This document shows, piece by piece, positions 62,545 through 64,000 of a stretch of 64,000 nt of DNA; position 1 is the stretch's first letter; each line of letters starts with the position of its first letter. The position numbers and the translations under genes were made by a program. The stretch comes from Pseudorhodoplanes sp049324435 (lineage in GTDB: Bacteria; Pseudomonadota; Alphaproteobacteria; Rhizobiales; Xanthobacteraceae). The stretch spans positions 124,001 through 188,000 of the forward strand of contig JBMOOQ010000024.1 of assembly GCA_049324435.1 (NCBI GenBank), in the 5' to 3' direction. The notes beneath the pieces were generated by a model. That model made no database searches, had not been told where the DNA came from, and saw nothing but the letters and a program-made list of their open reading frames with translations.

Positions 62545-62994
62545 CTAGTCCGGTATGACGGCCGTGGTCTCGATTTCGAGCAGCGCGTCCGGCTCGACCA
62601 GCGACTTGACCTGCACCAGCGCCATGGCGCCGAAGTTCTTGCCCATCACCTCACGATAGACCTTGCCCAGTTCCGGCAACGAGTTGCGATAGGCCTCCAT
62701 GTCGGTGACGTACCAGGTCATGCGCACAACGTGCTCCGGACCCGCACCGCCTTCCCTGAGCACTGCAACGATGTTCTCCAGCAGCTGTTTGGTCTGGGCG
62801 ACGAAACCTTGCGGAAATTTCCCGTTCACATCCCAGCCGACCATGCCGCCGACAAAAATCATCGCTCCGCGCGCCTTGATGCCGTTAGCGTAACCTTTGG
62901 GCTGCGGCCAGCCGGCCGGATTGAGAATGGTATGGGTCGCGGGCTTAACGGCGCTATCCGGCACGGGAAGTCTCCAGTTTTCTTGCTTGGTCAT
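62545..62994 (-). CDS. Rid-family (YjgF/UK114) protein
   Basis: Protein of 149 residues from ATG 62994; upstream extension adds unrelated sequence. The trimeric Rid fold is indicated by GYANGIKARGAMIFVGGMVG, QTKQLLENIVAVLREGGAGP, VVRMTWYVTDMEAYRNSL and the ending DALLEIETTAVIPD. In RidA proper an arginine in the ARLP segment before the VEIE strand is needed for imine deamination; here the segment reads VKSLVEPDALLEIE without it. So it fits a Rid subgroup lacking that activity. It is 78 bases downstream of an acyl-CoA ligase gene, and related pairs occur in aromatic amine pathways. Confidence 0.87.
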   Translation of the reverse strand: MTKQENWRLPVPDSAVKPATHTILNPAGWPQPKGYANGIKARGAMIFVGGMVGWDVNGKFPQGFVAQTKQLLENIVAVLREGGAGPEHVVRMTWYVTDMEAYRNSLPELGKVYREVMGKNFGAMALVQVKSLVEPDALLEIETTAVIPD

Positions 62995-63072
62995 GGCCGC
63001 ATTTGAGCCGGCACATCCATCGACCGATCCCGACGGATGTGCCAACCAAATCCGCGCATGCACATCATACTG

Positions 63073-64000
63073 TCACGATGCGATCTTCTCCGCACCGGAC
63101 TCCGCCATCTTGCGCAATTCGAAACGCTGCAGCTTGCCGGTCTGGGTGCGCGGAAGAGAGGTCACATACTCAATCGCGCGCGGATATTTGTATGGCGCGA
63201 CCGTGTTCTTCACATAGTCCTGCAGCGCCTTGGTGAGCGCTGCGTCGCCGGTATGGCCCGCGCGCAACACGATATAGGCCTTGACGATATGACCGCGTTC
63301 CGGATCGGGAGCGCCGACCACGCCGCACTCGGCAACCGCAGGATGCGCGAGCAGCACCTCTTCGACTTCGGGACCGGCGATGTTGTAGCCCGACGAGATG
63401 ATCATGTCGTCGGAGCGCGCCTGGTACCAGAAATAACCGTCGGCATCCTGCACGTAGGTATCGCCGGGAAAATTCCAGCCATTCTGGACATATTTTGTCT
63501 GGCGCGCATCGGCGAGATAGCGGCAGCCGGTCGGTCCCTTCACGGCGAGACGGCCGATGGTGCCGCGCGGCACCTCGTTGAAATTCTCGTCCACGACCCT
63601 GGCGACATAGCCCGGCACCGGCTGGCCGGTGGAGCCGCCACGCACCTTGGCCTCCGGCGAGCCGATGAAAATGTGCATCATCTCGGTGCCGCCGATGCCA
63701 TCCAGAATGGTCAGGCCGGTGGCCTGCTTCCACGCCTCAAAGGTCGTCTTGGGCAACGTTTCGCCGGCTGAGACGCATTTGCGAAGCGACGAGATGTCGT
63801 GCTTGCCGACATGCGGCAGCACCGCGCGATAGGCGGTCGGCGCCGTGAACACCACGGTCGCCTTATATTGTTCAATCGCGGGCAAAAGCTCGTCCGGCGT
63901 CAGCTTTTCGAGCTGAATTGTCGTGGCGCCGATTCGGAACGGGAACAGCACATGACCGCCCAACCCGAACGTGAATGCGAGCGGCGCCGACCCGATAAAG
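63073..64000 (-). CDS. Acyl-CoA synthetase, benzoate/2-aminobenzoate-CoA ligase-like (5' end outside window)
   Basis: C-terminal 308 residues of an AMP-forming ligase; the frame is open to the window edge. Visible are FTAPTAYRAVLPHVGK, SAGETLPKTTFEAWKQATG, the A5-type DGIGGTEMMHIFIG, the hinge GYFWYQARSDDMIISSGYNI and the catalytic lysine in LPRTQTGKLQRFEL. Ring-acid CoA ligases of this branch activate benzoate, anthranilate or hydroxybenzoates. With the adjacent Rid protein this points to aromatic acid use. The acyl-specificity region is partly missing. Confidence 0.88.
   Translation of the reverse strand, partial: FIGSAPLAFTFGLGGHVLFPFRIGATTIQLEKLTPDELLPAIEQYKATVVFTAPTAYRAVLPHVGKHDISSLRKCVSAGETLPKTTFEAWKQATGLTILDGIGGTEMMHIFIGSPEAKVRGGSTGQPVPGYVARVVDENFNEVPRGTIGRLAVKGPTGCRYLADARQTKYVQNGWNFPGDTYVQDADGYFWYQARSDDMIISSGYNIAGPEVEEVLLAHPAVAECGVVGAPDPERGHIVKAYIVLRAGHTGDAALTKALQDYVKNTVAPYKYPRAIEYVTSLPRTQTGKLQRFELRKMAESGAEKIAS

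Overview
This is 64 kb of a GC-rich genome (roughly 60-65% GC by eye) that looks like an alphaproteobacterium of the order Hyphomicrobiales, close to Bradyrhizobium, Afipia, Rhodopseudomonas or Pseudolabrys. The clues are the HutF branch of histidine degradation, PhoCDET-like phosphate or phosphonate transport, many orphan solute-binding proteins, two complete Liv-type ABC systems, and several classes of short palindromic intergenic repeats of the kind common in that order. I saw no rRNA, tRNA, CRISPR array, transposase, integrase or phage gene. The window reads as chromosomal catabolic and transport territory.

Layout. 1-117 holds the tail of an alpha/beta hydrolase. 213-4765 (minus) is a phosphate/phosphonate-type ABC transporter with two tandem binding-protein genes, each behind its own Pho-box-like site. 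4858-10729 is the histidine utilisation set hutF, hutI, hutH, hutU. 10735-11230 is a highly structured non-coding repeat, followed by a frameshifted membrane-protein gene. 12077-14720 (minus) is a nitrate/sulfonate/taurine-type ABC importer. 15068-21555 carries an M24-fold protein with altered metal ligands, a 2-hydroxyacid dehydrogenase, a luciferase-like flavin oxidoreductase with a divergent LysR regulator, a glutathione transferase, a GlcG-like protein and a beta-hydroxyacid dehydrogenase.

21715-30081 (plus) is a CocE-type hydrolase, a complete Liv-type importer, an ACMSD-like amidohydrolase and a flavin reductase. It runs head-on into 30186-40021 (minus): an IclR regulator, a zinc alcohol dehydrogenase, a three-gene molybdenum hydroxylase of unusual architecture, a metallo-beta-lactamase-fold hydrolase, a Bug/TctC binding protein and an IolD-like ThDP enzyme. 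Together these two blocks look like an uptake-plus-degradation island for an unidentified ring compound, and they are the most interesting part of the window.

40137-41976 holds a TRAP-type binding protein without a signal peptide, and aroE. 41988-46873 is a TetR-regulated RND efflux pump. 47172-49211 is a DUF4139 protein. 49244-52971 is a conventional two-subunit xanthine dehydrogenase. 53041-59705 is a MarR regulator, a second luciferase-like oxidoreductase and a second complete Liv importer. 59868-64000 (minus) is an acyl-CoA ligase (cut by the window edge), a Rid-family protein, a TolA/TonB-like protein, a GntR regulator and a second binding protein without a signal peptide.

A theme across the window is that palindromic elements repeatedly lie directly 3' of binding-protein genes (five of eight), mostly between them and the next gene of the operon. 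This suggests mRNA processing or stabilisation that favours the binding protein. Assignments rest on reading motifs in translated frames; no database search was run, and substrates of the transporters and oxidoreductases are inferred at family level only.
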